From NCBI GenBank assembly GCA_017442785.1, contig JAFRZB010000047.1:30685-94684 (forward strand): a DNA stretch of 64,000 nucleotides. The letters are read 5' to 3'. The stretch is from Bacillota bacterium (GTDB lineage Bacteria; Bacillota; Clostridia; Peptostreptococcales; Anaerovoracaceae). The notes beneath the pieces were generated by a model. The model was not told where the DNA came from and did no database searches. It was given only the letters and a program-made list of their open reading frames with translations. The translations under genes were made by a program, and so were the position numbers. Below are positions 1 to 7,761 of the stretch, in pieces (position 1 is the first letter of the stretch; the number at the start of each line of letters is the position of its first letter).

Positions 1-363
1 CACGTATGGGAGCCGGTTACCGAGATCCGCCGGGTGGAAGACAGGCCCGCCAGGGACGAGAAGGTCCTTGTGCGCGAGGCGTGGACGGAGACCGTGGATG
101 AGTACAGCACGGTGACGCATCAGGTGTGCGGAGACTGCGGAGCTTATATGGATGAGTTGTCCGAGGCCGAAAGGTCCGCGCATATCAAGGCCCACGTAAT
201 GTCCGGAGGCAGCGGCAGCCACTACACCAAGCAGTTCCGGGAGAAGACCGGAGAAAGGGTGATAGAGCATCCTGCCGAATACAGGATGGTCCATTATGAG
301 GCCGAATGGCACGAGGAGACCGTTATAACGGGCTGGCGCTGTTCCTGCGGGGCGGTAAGATAG
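1..363 (+). CDS. C-terminal part of a zinc-ribbon surface-type protein (5' end outside window)
   Basis: The frame is open from base 1 to the TAG at 361-363, so only the last 120 residues are seen; GTG at 34 is just an internal codon. The visible part has a CxxC pair (VCGDCG), a following HIKAH stretch, a glycine-rich turn and a second CxC pair close to the end (RCSCGAVR). Spaced Cys and His of this kind suggest a zinc-binding C-terminal knob. Similar tails, with repeated polar stretches rich in Glu, Val and Thr, occur at the ends of large extracellular proteins of Clostridia. No sorting signal or membrane helix follows. Function unknown. The next 40 bases lead into a group II intron fragment. 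Confidence 0.7.
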   Translation, partial: HVWEPVTEIRRVEDRPARDEKVLVREAWTETVDEYSTVTHQVCGDCGAYMDELSEAERSAHIKAHVMSGGSGSHYTKQFREKTGERVIEHPAEYRMVHYEAEWHEETVITGWRCSCGAVR

Positions 364-404
364 GCCCGGTGCTATATTCTCTTTTCAGATAAGCTGTGAT
401 GGAA

Positions 405-470
405 CGCCGTGTTCGTCGAAAGACGAACGCACGGTGCGGGCGGTAAAGCGATTTACGCTATGAACAGCAC
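405..470 (+). mobile_element. Group II intron 3' remnant: domain V and probable domain VI
   Basis: Bases 405-436 fold as a group II domain V. The lower stem 405-411/430-436 contains a CGC catalytic triad at 405-407 whose middle G406 forms the expected G.U wobble with 435. It ends in a 412.429 wobble and a two-base AC bulge (427-428). The upper stem is 413-417/422-426, closed by a GAAA tetraloop (418-421). All signature elements of domain V are present; a CGC triad is known in bacterial class C introns. Downstream, 439-447/452-459 forms a domain VI-like hairpin, and the intron probably ends at an AC between 465 and 470. No reverse transcriptase or domain I-IV is visible upstream, where a surface-protein gene ends at 363. 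This is therefore a 3' fragment. Confidence 0.8.
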
Positions 471-3400
471 AGGGTGCCGGCACCCTTCAAAATGCCGAAT
501 ATACAGTAAAATACTATGACGGAGAGCCCTCGGGGAACCCTCTTAGGACCTGGGCCTTTAAGACGGACAGCGACGGATTCCTCTACTTCGACAACATCCA
601 CAAGGTGTCAGGAGACGCGTTCTTCCTGGACAGCTTCGGCGCGCCCTCCGTTCCGGCAGGTACCATCACCGTGCAGGAGACGAAGGCGCCTGAAGGCTAT
701 GTCATCAACAGGGAAGTCCATACGGTCCGATTCACGCTCAGGGAGGACGGGACTGTAAGGTCTGACAGCGGGACCTGGAATACCGCAAACGGGCTCGAGG
801 ATCTTTCTCTGGTATCCGAGGAGACGGCAGTCTGTGGAGGCATAAGGATACGCAAGACAGACAGCGTCACGGGAAGCTCTCAGTCATCGATAGGGACATC
901 CCTTGCGGGAGCCGAGATAACAGTCTACAACAATTGCGGAAAGACGATCACCCTTAAGGACGGCACCAGAGTAGCTGACGGAGCTGCGGTGCTTACAGTA
1001 AGGACGGCGCAGGACGGAACGGCTGAGACCGCTGCGGACGCTCTACCTTACGGAAAGTACTACGCAAAGGAGACCGCTTCTCCCGCCGGATACGCAGTCA
1101 ACACCTCCTGGAGGGCGGACTTTTCGATAAAAGAGCAGGGAACTGTCACAGATGCTTCTCCTGTCCTTTCGGAAAGGCCTTTTGCCGGAGCACTTACTGT
1201 GACTAAAACGGACGCTGAGGCAGGACCTGCGCAGGGTGACGCATCTCTTTCGGGCATAAGGTTCGCTGTCGTTAACGTGTCCGCAAAAGCCCTGAGGATA
1301 GGAAAGACCGCTGTTGAGAGCGGAGCTGTCGCTGCGATCATAACCACTGATGAGAACGGCAGGGCGTCCACCGCGGCCGGTGCGCTGCCTTACGGCTCGT
1401 ACAAGGTGTACGAGCTCCGTTCGGACGCGTCGATATCCGTAGGCGACATATACAGCGGCTCGGACAAGCTCGGAAGCTCTGCCCTTGCAAACAGCAGGGG
1501 GTACAGGTTCAGGGAACAGAGCCGGAGCTTTTCCGTCGATACAGACGGGCAGACCGTCTCTGCGGCTTTCTCCGATGAAGTTGTAAAAGGCATACCGGAG
1601 ATAATCAAGACGGGAGAGGGCGGCGCTCCTGCGCAGGGGAACGCTTCACTTGCGGGGATACGCTTTGCCCTGGTAAACTCCTCGGCAGGCGCTGTTAAGA
1701 TCGGCGGTAATGCATACCAAAAGGGAACAGTTGTTGCAGTACTTACGACAGGGCAGGACGGAAAGGCGAAGGGCGAGCCTCTTCCTTACGGCACGTATAC
1801 GGTACATGAGCTCAGGGAAGACGCGTCAATAGCCGCGGGAGATACATATGAAGGCTCCGAAAAGCTGGGAAGATCGGCCCTCGCAAACAGCAAAGGCTTC
1901 CTCTTCAGGGACCTGAGCAGTACCATTACCATAAGAAGGCAGGGAGCCACGGTGTCCGTGAGCTTCGAAGATGAGGTAATAAAAGGAGGCGCAGCTGTTA
2001 TAAAGACGGCTGCCGGTGGCGTGCAGGGCGATGTGTCCCTTGAGGGCGTCAGGTTTGCAGTCGTAAACATGTCCGATAAGCCTGTCCTTATAGGCGGAAT
2101 AACGATAGATAAAGGCTCTGTCGCCGCGGTGATCACCACTGATAAGACCGGAAGAGCTGAAACTGCTCCGGACTGTCTCCCGTACGGAAGCTATGCGGTC
2201 TTCGAGCTCAGATCCGACGCTTCTTATGAGGCCGGCGATGTCTTCGGCAGTCCGGCGGGGCTCGGGACTTCGCCCCTTGCCAACGAAGGAGGGCTCCTCT
2301 TCAAGGAACAGAGCGCGGATGTGACTATAAGCGAAAACGGTACTGCTTCGGAGATCCTTTTTGAGGATGATATCGTAAAAGGCGGTGTGAGCATAGTTAA
2401 GCAGGACAAGGACCTCGAGGCCGGTGTTCCTCAGGGAGACGCTTCCCTGGAGGGGATAGTCTTTGAGATAATCAACAGGTCTGCGGCGGCGGTAACGGTG
2501 GACGGAGCTTCCTTTGAGCCCGGTGCTGCAGTAATGACGATAGAGACAGATGCCGAAGGAACAGCCTCGTCCGGGGCCGTACTTCCCTTCGGCACCTACG
2601 AGATAAGGGAAAAGGCCGCTAACGGCAGCTACCTTCTTACCGACGTCCGCGGCCGTGTCTTCCAGATACGCGTGGACGGAGCGATCATAGACGCCTCGGC
2701 AGGAGATGAGTTCAGGAACGAGGTCATAAGAGGCGGCGTAAGCTTTCAGAAGACAGACGCGCAGACCGGAGAGCCTGCTGCCTTCGGCCACGGCGTCCTT
2801 GCGGGCGCGGAGATCACGGTATATAACGCCTCGGAAAACAGTGTGGTCTCGGCCGGAAAGGAATACGCTCCCGGGGAGGCTGTGCTGACGCTTGTCACGG
2901 ACGAAAACGGAAGGTGCGCCACCGCGGCCGACGCTCTTCCCTACGGGACCTATTACGCAGTGGAGACTCTGGCTTCCGAAGGCTATGAGCTTAACAGTGA
3001 ATGGCGCGCGGAATTCCGGATAAGAGAGAACGGCGCAGTAGTGGATACCGCGGCTGACAGTGTCCTTAGGGAAGAACGCTCTCCGCTGGAGATAAGGACC
3101 TCCGCAGCTGACAAGATCTCCGGCGGGCACACCGGAGCGGCTGCAGGAGCAGACAAGGTGACCATCATTGACACTGTGGTAATGAAGGGGCTCCTTCCAG
3201 GAAGGACCTATACGCTTACGGCAAGGCTTGCGTGCAGGAATGCGGAAGATCCGGGGTCTTCGGTGTTCATCGGCAGTCCGGTGAGCCTGGACTTTACAAC
3301 TCCGGAGGATCTTCAGCCCGGTGCGGAATGGACTGCGGCGCCGGAGATAGAGGCGGATGCTGCCGAGGTGACAGGGAAGTCCGTAGTCGTGTTCGAGTCC

Positions 3401-4744
3401 CTGGAATACGGCGGGACAGAGATAGCGGTCCACGCGGATATTGATGACCCGGAGCAGACCGTGTATTATCCGGAACCTTCCATAAGAACGACAGCGTCGG
3501 ACGTACGCACGGAGGGGCACGAAGGCATAGCTGCCGGTGCGGACGTCAGGATAGCGGACGTCGTAGTAATGTCAGGCCTCATCGCGGGTAAGGAGTACAC
3601 GTTAAGAGGCAGGCTTGCGGACAGAAAAGCAAGCACCGGGGACAGTCCAGTATATATTGGAGAGGAGACGGTAATGACCTTCACCGTGCCGGAGGGGACA
3701 AGTCCGGAAGACAGCGTTACCGAGACCATGGAATTCATCATCCCGGAGCAGCTGCTGCGGGGCAGGACCGTCGTCGTCTTCGAATCCCTGTATTCCGGGG
3801 AGACGGAGGTGGCTGTCCATGCGGATCTTTCCGACGGGGACCAGGCGGTAAGCTATGCATGCCCTCAGCTGAGGACCACTGCGCTTGACAACCACAGCGG
3901 GGGCCACACGGGCTATACGGACGGAAGATCAGTCGTCATAGTAGATACGGTAAGGATAACAGGGATTAGAGGAGGCGAGGAGTATACAGTAAGAGGCAGA
4001 CTCCTGGACAGGGAGGCTTCGTCCGAAGGCGCACAGGCATATATCGAGGGTGCGGAGAATACCGTCACCTTTACCGCCGGAGAAGGCGAGACCGAGAGGA
4101 CCGTTGAGATGACATTCACGGCAGAAGCTGATAAGGTCCTGGGAAAGAGCGTGGTGGTATCGGAGACGCTGCTGATCTCGGACTACGTGCTGGCGGTACA
4201 CGAGGACCACGGAGATGCGGAACAGACGGTATATTACCCCGTCCCTGCCATAAGGACCTTTGCCGCAGCTGAAGACGGCGGCAGGGAGATATGTCCCGGC
4301 GAGGACGGAAGAGCCTGCATTACAGATACCGTGATCATAGAAAACATCCGTCCGGGCACCGGGGTAACGGTCAGGGGCATCCTCGTGGATAAAGAGACCG
4401 GGAAGCCGCTGACGGACGATGAGGGAAACTTCCTGGAGGCGTATGCCGAAGCCGTCATAAAAAGCCTTACGGACAGCGTGGAAGTGGTCTTTAATGTATT
4501 TGACGCCGGACGCTTTGCCGGAAGGGATTTAGTTGTATTCGAAAAGCTCTGCCTTACGGGTACGGACAAGGTGCTGGCGCTGCATGAGGATACGAACGAC
4601 GAGGCTCAGACCGTGCATGTGCAGCTTCCGCCTGAGGTCCCTGATACAGGGGACACTGCGGAGCCTTTGCTTCATGCGGGAGCATTCCTTGCAGCGCTGC
4701 TCTGTGCGGCAGCCCTGACGCTCTTCCGCCGAAAGTCCGAATAA
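464..4744 (+). CDS. SpaA/VaFE-repeat surface protein with LPxTG-like anchor, 5' truncated
   Basis: This is a large cell-wall protein. From the first in-frame start (GTG 605, no ribosome site, 1379 residues) it has about six SpaA-type isopeptide domains beginning near residues 77, 195, 328, 462, 592 and 709. Most open with KTD or similar and carry QGDASL...RF and LPYG(S/T)Y motifs. Four VaFE repeats follow near 829, 959, 1088 and 1215, with VVVFESL or LVVFEKL cores. The C-terminus has a VPDTG sorting motif near residue 1344, a hydrophobic helix and the basic end FRRKSE. The coding frame continues upstream of 605: bases 473-604 encode the start of another SpaA domain (GAGTLQNAEYTVKYYDG), but TGA at 461-463 closes the frame at the end of the intron remnant. 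Signal peptide and N-terminus are missing, so it may be a broken gene or a junction artefact. Confidence 0.75.
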   Translation, partial: TAQGAGTLQNAEYTVKYYDGEPSGNPLRTWAFKTDSDGFLYFDNIHKVSGDAFFLDSFGAPSVPAGTITVQETKAPEGYVINREVHTVRFTLREDGTVRSDSGTWNTANGLEDLSLVSEETAVCGGIRIRKTDSVTGSSQSSIGTSLAGAEITVYNNCGKTITLKDGTRVADGAAVLTVRTAQDGTAETAADALPYGKYYAKETASPAGYAVNTSWRADFSIKEQGTVTDASPVLSERPFAGALTVTKTDAEAGPAQGDASLSGIRFAVVNVSAKALRIGKTAVESGAVAAIITTDENGRASTAAGALPYGSYKVYELRSDASISVGDIYSGSDKLGSSALANSRGYRFREQSRSFSVDTDGQTVSAAFSDEVVKGIPEIIKTGEGGAPAQGNASLAGIRFALVNSSAGAVKIGGNAYQKGTVVAVLTTGQDGKAKGEPLPYGTYTVHELREDASIAAGDTYEGSEKLGRSALANSKGFLFRDLSSTITIRRQGATVSVSFEDEVIKGGAAVIKTAAGGVQGDVSLEGVRFAVVNMSDKPVLIGGITIDKGSVAAVITTDKTGRAETAPDCLPYGSYAVFELRSDASYEAGDVFGSPAGLGTSPLANEGGLLFKEQSADVTISENGTASEILFEDDIVKGGVSIVKQDKDLEAGVPQGDASLEGIVFEIINRSAAAVTVDGASFEPGAAVMTIETDAEGTASSGAVLPFGTYEIREKAANGSYLLTDVRGRVFQIRVDGAIIDASAGDEFRNEVIRGGVSFQKTDAQTGEPAAFGHGVLAGAEITVYNASENSVVSAGKEYAPGEAVLTLVTDENGRCATAADALPYGTYYAVETLASEGYELNSEWRAEFRIRENGAVVDTAADSVLREERSPLEIRTSAADKISGGHTGAAAGADKVTIIDTVVMKGLLPGRTYTLTARLACRNAEDPGSSVFIGSPVSLDFTTPEDLQPGAEWTAAPEIEADAAEVTGKSVVVFESLEYGGTEIAVHADIDDPEQTVYYPEPSIRTTASDVRTEGHEGIAAGADVRIADVVVMSGLIAGKEYTLRGRLADRKASTGDSPVYIGEETVMTFTVPEGTSPEDSVTETMEFIIPEQLLRGRTVVVFESLYSGETEVAVHADLSDGDQAVSYACPQLRTTALDNHSGGHTGYTDGRSVVIVDTVRITGIRGGEEYTVRGRLLDREASSEGAQAYIEGAENTVTFTAGEGETERTVEMTFTAEADKVLGKSVVVSETLLISDYVLAVHEDHGDAEQTVYYPVPAIRTFAAAEDGGREICPGEDGRACITDTVIIENIRPGTGVTVRGILVDKETGKPLTDDEGNFLEAYAEAVIKSLTDSVEVVFNVFDAGRFAGRDLVVFEKLCLTGTDKVLALHEDTNDEAQTVHVQLPPEVPDTGDTAEPLLHAGAFLAALLCAAALTLFRRKSE

Positions 4745-4770
4745 AGGAAAAAGTAAGAAAAGTAAGAGAA

Positions 4771-4800
4771 GATGCAGGCCTTGCCGCCTGCATCTTTTTT
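4771..4800 (+). terminator. Rho-independent terminator of the surface-protein gene
   Basis: Perfect 9-bp stem 4771-4779/4786-4794 (GATGCAGGC/GCCTGCATC) with a 6-base loop, followed by a run of T. It lies 27 bases after the surface-protein stop. Confidence 0.9.
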
Positions 4801-4827
4801 ACAATTGGGTCTATTATGTTGTATAAT
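4798..4827 (+). promoter_or_regulatory. Promoter for the HAD-family phosphatase gene
   Basis: TTTACA (4798-4803), 18-base spacer, TATAAT (4822-4827). Predicted transcription start is near 4834. This lies inside the ATG-initiated longer frame (4830) and supports use of the TTG at 4860. Confidence 0.6.
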
Positions 4828-4859
4828 ATATGAAAGCCAAGAATTATCCGGAGGCGGAT

Positions 4860-5726
4860 TTGAGGATCATAGATAAAAATGCCGGACAGTCGGCGTCGGG
4901 GATCAGGCTCCTGGCGATGGATCTGGACGGTACGCTCCTGACGGACGACAAGAGATTTACAGGAAGATGCGCGGAGGCCGTAAAGACCGCCGCAAAGCTC
5001 GGCATAGAGCCGGTCTACGTAACCGGAAGGCCGTTCTCGGGTATCCCAAAGGACGTGCTGGCAGTTCCCGGTGTAAGATATGTGATCACCTCCAACGGCG
5101 CGGTGACGCTTGAGCTCTCGTCAGGTAAGACCCTTAGGAGTGCAGGCCTGGACAGGCGCGTCTGCGAACGGATAATGCAAGAGGTGGAAAGAAGAGGTTA
5201 TATCTACGATGTCATAGCGGACGGCTACGGCTTCAGCGACGGGCTTTCGTTTCAGCGTCAGATGGACATGTTCCGGGGAACGCCTCTGGAGTCCTATGTG
5301 CTAGCTACCCGGCGCGTAGTGCCGGATGTATTTAAGGTGATAGAAACTGCCGGGACCATAGAGAACCTTTGGGTCAAGGCGCCGGACGGCCGTAAACGGG
5401 ATGAGATGGCAGAGATCGCATCGGGGCTCGGCGGCACCAGGATAGTGATCACCTCGCCTACAGATGTGGAGGTGGGGAGCCCGAGATCGGATAAGGGGCT
5501 TGCAGTGCTGCATCTGGCTGGGCTGCTCGGGACAGAGAAGAGCGGCATAGCAGCTATGGGCGATAACGGCAACGACCTCGGGATGCTCGGAGCTGCCGGA
5601 CTTGCGATAGTGATGGATAACGCCAGCGATGACGTAAAGAGCAGGGCTCATGTTATCGCAGGATCAAATAATGATGACGGGGCTGCGGAGGTCATAGAGT
5701 GGATCTGCGCCTGCGCGGGGAAATAA
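4860..5726 (+). CDS. Cof-type HAD-superfamily phosphatase (class IIB)
   Basis: Cytoplasmic HAD hydrolase, probably a sugar-phosphate or flavin-type phosphatase. Motif I is MDLDGTLL near the N-terminus (nucleophile Asp and the +2 Asp). Motif II is VTGRP, and motif III/IV is SDKG...MGDNGNDLGML near the C-terminus. Length (288 residues) and the large inserted cap between motifs II and III match the Cof/IIB group. Start choice: an ATG at 4830 lies only two bases after a TATAAT box and upstream of the predicted transcript start. TTG 4860 has GGAGG at 4850-4854 with 5-base spacing and is preferred. A 64-residue gene follows 10 bases later. Substrate cannot be told from sequence. Confidence 0.85.
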   Translation: MRIIDKNAGQSASGIRLLAMDLDGTLLTDDKRFTGRCAEAVKTAAKLGIEPVYVTGRPFSGIPKDVLAVPGVRYVITSNGAVTLELSSGKTLRSAGLDRRVCERIMQEVERRGYIYDVIADGYGFSDGLSFQRQMDMFRGTPLESYVLATRRVVPDVFKVIETAGTIENLWVKAPDGRKRDEMAEIASGLGGTRIVITSPTDVEVGSPRSDKGLAVLHLAGLLGTEKSGIAAMGDNGNDLGMLGAAGLAIVMDNASDDVKSRAHVIAGSNNDDGAAEVIEWICACAGK

Positions 5727-5736
5727 GGAGATCGGT

Positions 5737-5931
5737 ATGTTCAACTTCGGGGTAATGTACAAGGTACAGGAATTGACAGCGGAATACAGAAAAAAATGGG
5801 GACGCAACATCGATTATCTCGGGCTGCCGCGCGCGATGTCGGATGAAGTGCTGATAAAAACGCTGGAACGGGCAATAGAGACCGGCGAGCCCGTACAGGA
5901 CTGCTACCATTACGTTAAGCACAAGCTGTGA
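5737..5931 (+). CDS. Small hypothetical protein, 64 residues
   Basis: Short gene 10 bases after the phosphatase, preceded by AAGGAGATCGGT, so it has a credible ribosome site and is probably co-transcribed. The protein is soluble, mixed in charge and rich in Tyr, Lys and Glu, with a WGRNIDYLGLPRAMSDE segment and a likely C-terminal amphipathic helix (LIKTLERAIETG). No signal peptide, metal motif or membrane span. I do not recognise the family. Good ribosome site and codon use like its neighbours make it a probable real gene. Confidence 0.6.
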   Translation: MFNFGVMYKVQELTAEYRKKWGRNIDYLGLPRAMSDEVLIKTLERAIETGEPVQDCYHYVKHKL

Positions 5932-5966
5932 TCAATAATTGGTTTATCATATTGTGAGGTCTGAAA

Positions 5967-7745
5967 ATGTTTTGTACTAATTGCGGAAGAAAGTTAAGGG
6001 ATGACATGAAGTTCTGCCCGGACTGCGGTACCAAGGTGGAGAACTTTGAGCTGTTCCCGGACAAGGAAGCAGCGCCGGCAGTTGAGGCTGCGGAAGAAGC
6101 AATTGCTGCGGTCGAGTCGGCAGAAGAAGCTGCGGAGCCGGTGGGCGAGGCTGCCGCTGCGATCCCTGCAGCCGCCGAAGAGATCGCCGAAGCAGAAGAG
6201 GAGTCAGCCGAAGCCGTTGAGCCTTTAGTTGAAGCAACGGAAGAAGCTGTCGTTGAAACAGTTGAAGAGGCTTCCGAAGAGGTGGTCGAGGCCGTGGAAG
6301 ACGCAGCTGTGATCCCGGAGGCAGTCGAAGAAGTGCCGGAGGCAGAAGAAGCAGCCGCCGAAGAGGCAGTCGAGGCTGTCGAAGAAGCTGTTGAGCCGGT
6401 AGTTGAGGCTGCAGAAGCAGCGGAAGAATCTGTCGTAGAAACAGTTGAAGAGACTGCGGGACCTGCCGCCGAGGCAGTCGAAGAAGTGCCTGAGCCTGAA
6501 GTCGATGCAGCCGAAGAAGTGACTCCTGTCGCGACGGAAGCCGAGGCTCAGCCTCCGAAGAAAAAGAGCAAGGCTCCGCTGATCATAGTTCTGGCGCTGG
6601 TGGTGCTGGCGGTGGCCGGTTACTTTATCTATCAGAACCTGGATTCCACAAAGTACGGCAAGCTCAAAAAGCAGATAGACGCCGCAATGGAGCAGAAGGA
6701 CTACACCGCGGCCCAGCCCCTGATAGAGGAAGCCTTCCGGTACGAGAGAGACACCGAGGCGCTCCAGGAATACTACCGTCTCTGCAAGCTGGACCCGGTC
6801 CTCAGCATGTACGACACGGTCGAGCCGAAGGAGTTCATAGCCGCCGCGAATGAACACATCAAGGAGTTCCCCAAGAGCGAGGAAGACCTGCTGCCCTTGA
6901 TCCAGGACGAGTACCTGAAGGAAGCCGCTGCTGTCCTGTCCGGCAAAGATCTGGGCAAGATAAAGGATCTCCGGTCGTGGCTCGCCGAAGCATATGAAAC
7001 AGGGAAATTCCCGCTTCTTAAGGATGAGATAAGACAGGCAGATGAGGCCATAGAACATATTCAGCTTGAGATAATGCTCATCCTGTTCTCCACGGAACTT
7101 CAGTCGACACTGACTCCTGCTGACGGAAGCAATCCCGCGGATACGGGATACATCGCTACCTTCGATCTTATCAGAAAGGAACTGCTCAGCGGCAGCGGCA
7201 AATACCGCAATATGATAATGACGGAAGATAAGATGAAGTATTATTACCCGCTCATCCTCGATCCGAATGAAAAGGGCAATTCCTGGGCGTTCTACTATAC
7301 GGACAACAGATACTTCCTGTATATGGGCGGCTTCAAGGACGGAAAGCGTGAAGGCACCGGAGCGTGGATCTGCGCGGATAACCAGCTGACCAGCGCCACG
7401 TGGCGTGAATATATATGCGTAGGAAACTGGTCCAACGACCTCCCGAACGGAACATTCACGGAATACCGCAGGACGAAATACACCAACAGCGACGCGATCG
7501 AGGTAATGATCTCGCAGGCTAATGTCAAGAACGGACTCTACGAGGGTGATGTGACCATGACCCTCGGCAGCAGCAAGGAACTTAAGGGAACATTCAAGGA
7601 CGGACACCCGAACGTCATCCAGACCTTTGAAAACGAGAACGGCGAGAAGAGGGACGTTATCTTCCTCAGCGAAGACGGCATACAATACATAAGCATCCCG
7701 TCCGGCACCGTTCAGACAAGAGGCATCTACGGTTTTGTAAAGTAG
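5967..7745 (+). CDS. Membrane protein: zinc ribbon, long acidic Ala/Glu linker, TM helix, MORN-like C-terminus
   Basis: 592 residues. Residues 1-21 form a zinc ribbon (Cys3, Cys6, Cys17, Cys20). Residues about 30-195 are almost only Glu, Ala and Val in repeated VEEA-type units. A short basic patch (PKKKSK) precedes a single membrane helix at about 203-225. The region after it (YGKLKKQIDAAMEQKDY...) looks like a TPR or coiled helical segment. Near residues 450-560 there are MORN-like strands (GGFKDGKREGTG, GNWSNDLPNGTF, ANVKNGLYEGDV, KGTFKDGHP). By the positive-inside rule the zinc ribbon and acidic linker should be cytoplasmic and the MORN part outside. Ribosome site GAGGT. Domain order is seen; function is unknown, perhaps an envelope-linked scaffold. 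Confidence 0.8.
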   Translation: MFCTNCGRKLRDDMKFCPDCGTKVENFELFPDKEAAPAVEAAEEAIAAVESAEEAAEPVGEAAAAIPAAAEEIAEAEEESAEAVEPLVEATEEAVVETVEEASEEVVEAVEDAAVIPEAVEEVPEAEEAAAEEAVEAVEEAVEPVVEAAEAAEESVVETVEETAGPAAEAVEEVPEPEVDAAEEVTPVATEAEAQPPKKKSKAPLIIVLALVVLAVAGYFIYQNLDSTKYGKLKKQIDAAMEQKDYTAAQPLIEEAFRYERDTEALQEYYRLCKLDPVLSMYDTVEPKEFIAAANEHIKEFPKSEEDLLPLIQDEYLKEAAAVLSGKDLGKIKDLRSWLAEAYETGKFPLLKDEIRQADEAIEHIQLEIMLILFSTELQSTLTPADGSNPADTGYIATFDLIRKELLSGSGKYRNMIMTEDKMKYYYPLILDPNEKGNSWAFYYTDNRYFLYMGGFKDGKREGTGAWICADNQLTSATWREYICVGNWSNDLPNGTFTEYRRTKYTNSDAIEVMISQANVKNGLYEGDVTMTLGSSKELKGTFKDGHPNVIQTFENENGEKRDVIFLSEDGIQYISIPSGTVQTRGIYGFVK

Positions 7746-7761
7746 GTAAAAGAGAAGGATC

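Noticed and set aside
1-363. C-terminal maturase/HNH part of the group II intron
   Set aside because: The CxxC and CxC residues lack an HNH His-Asn pattern and the context is a polar surface-protein tail; no reverse-transcriptase motifs are visible.
1826-3520. 564-residue open frame on the minus strand
   Set aside because: It lies wholly antisense to the SpaA/VaFE repeats, has no ribosome site or recognisable domain, and is rich in Arg, Ser and Leu as expected of a shadow frame.
4830-4859. ATG 4830 as start of the Cof-type phosphatase
   Set aside because: The codon lies two bases after the TATAAT box, before the expected transcript start; TTG 4860 has GGAGG at proper distance.
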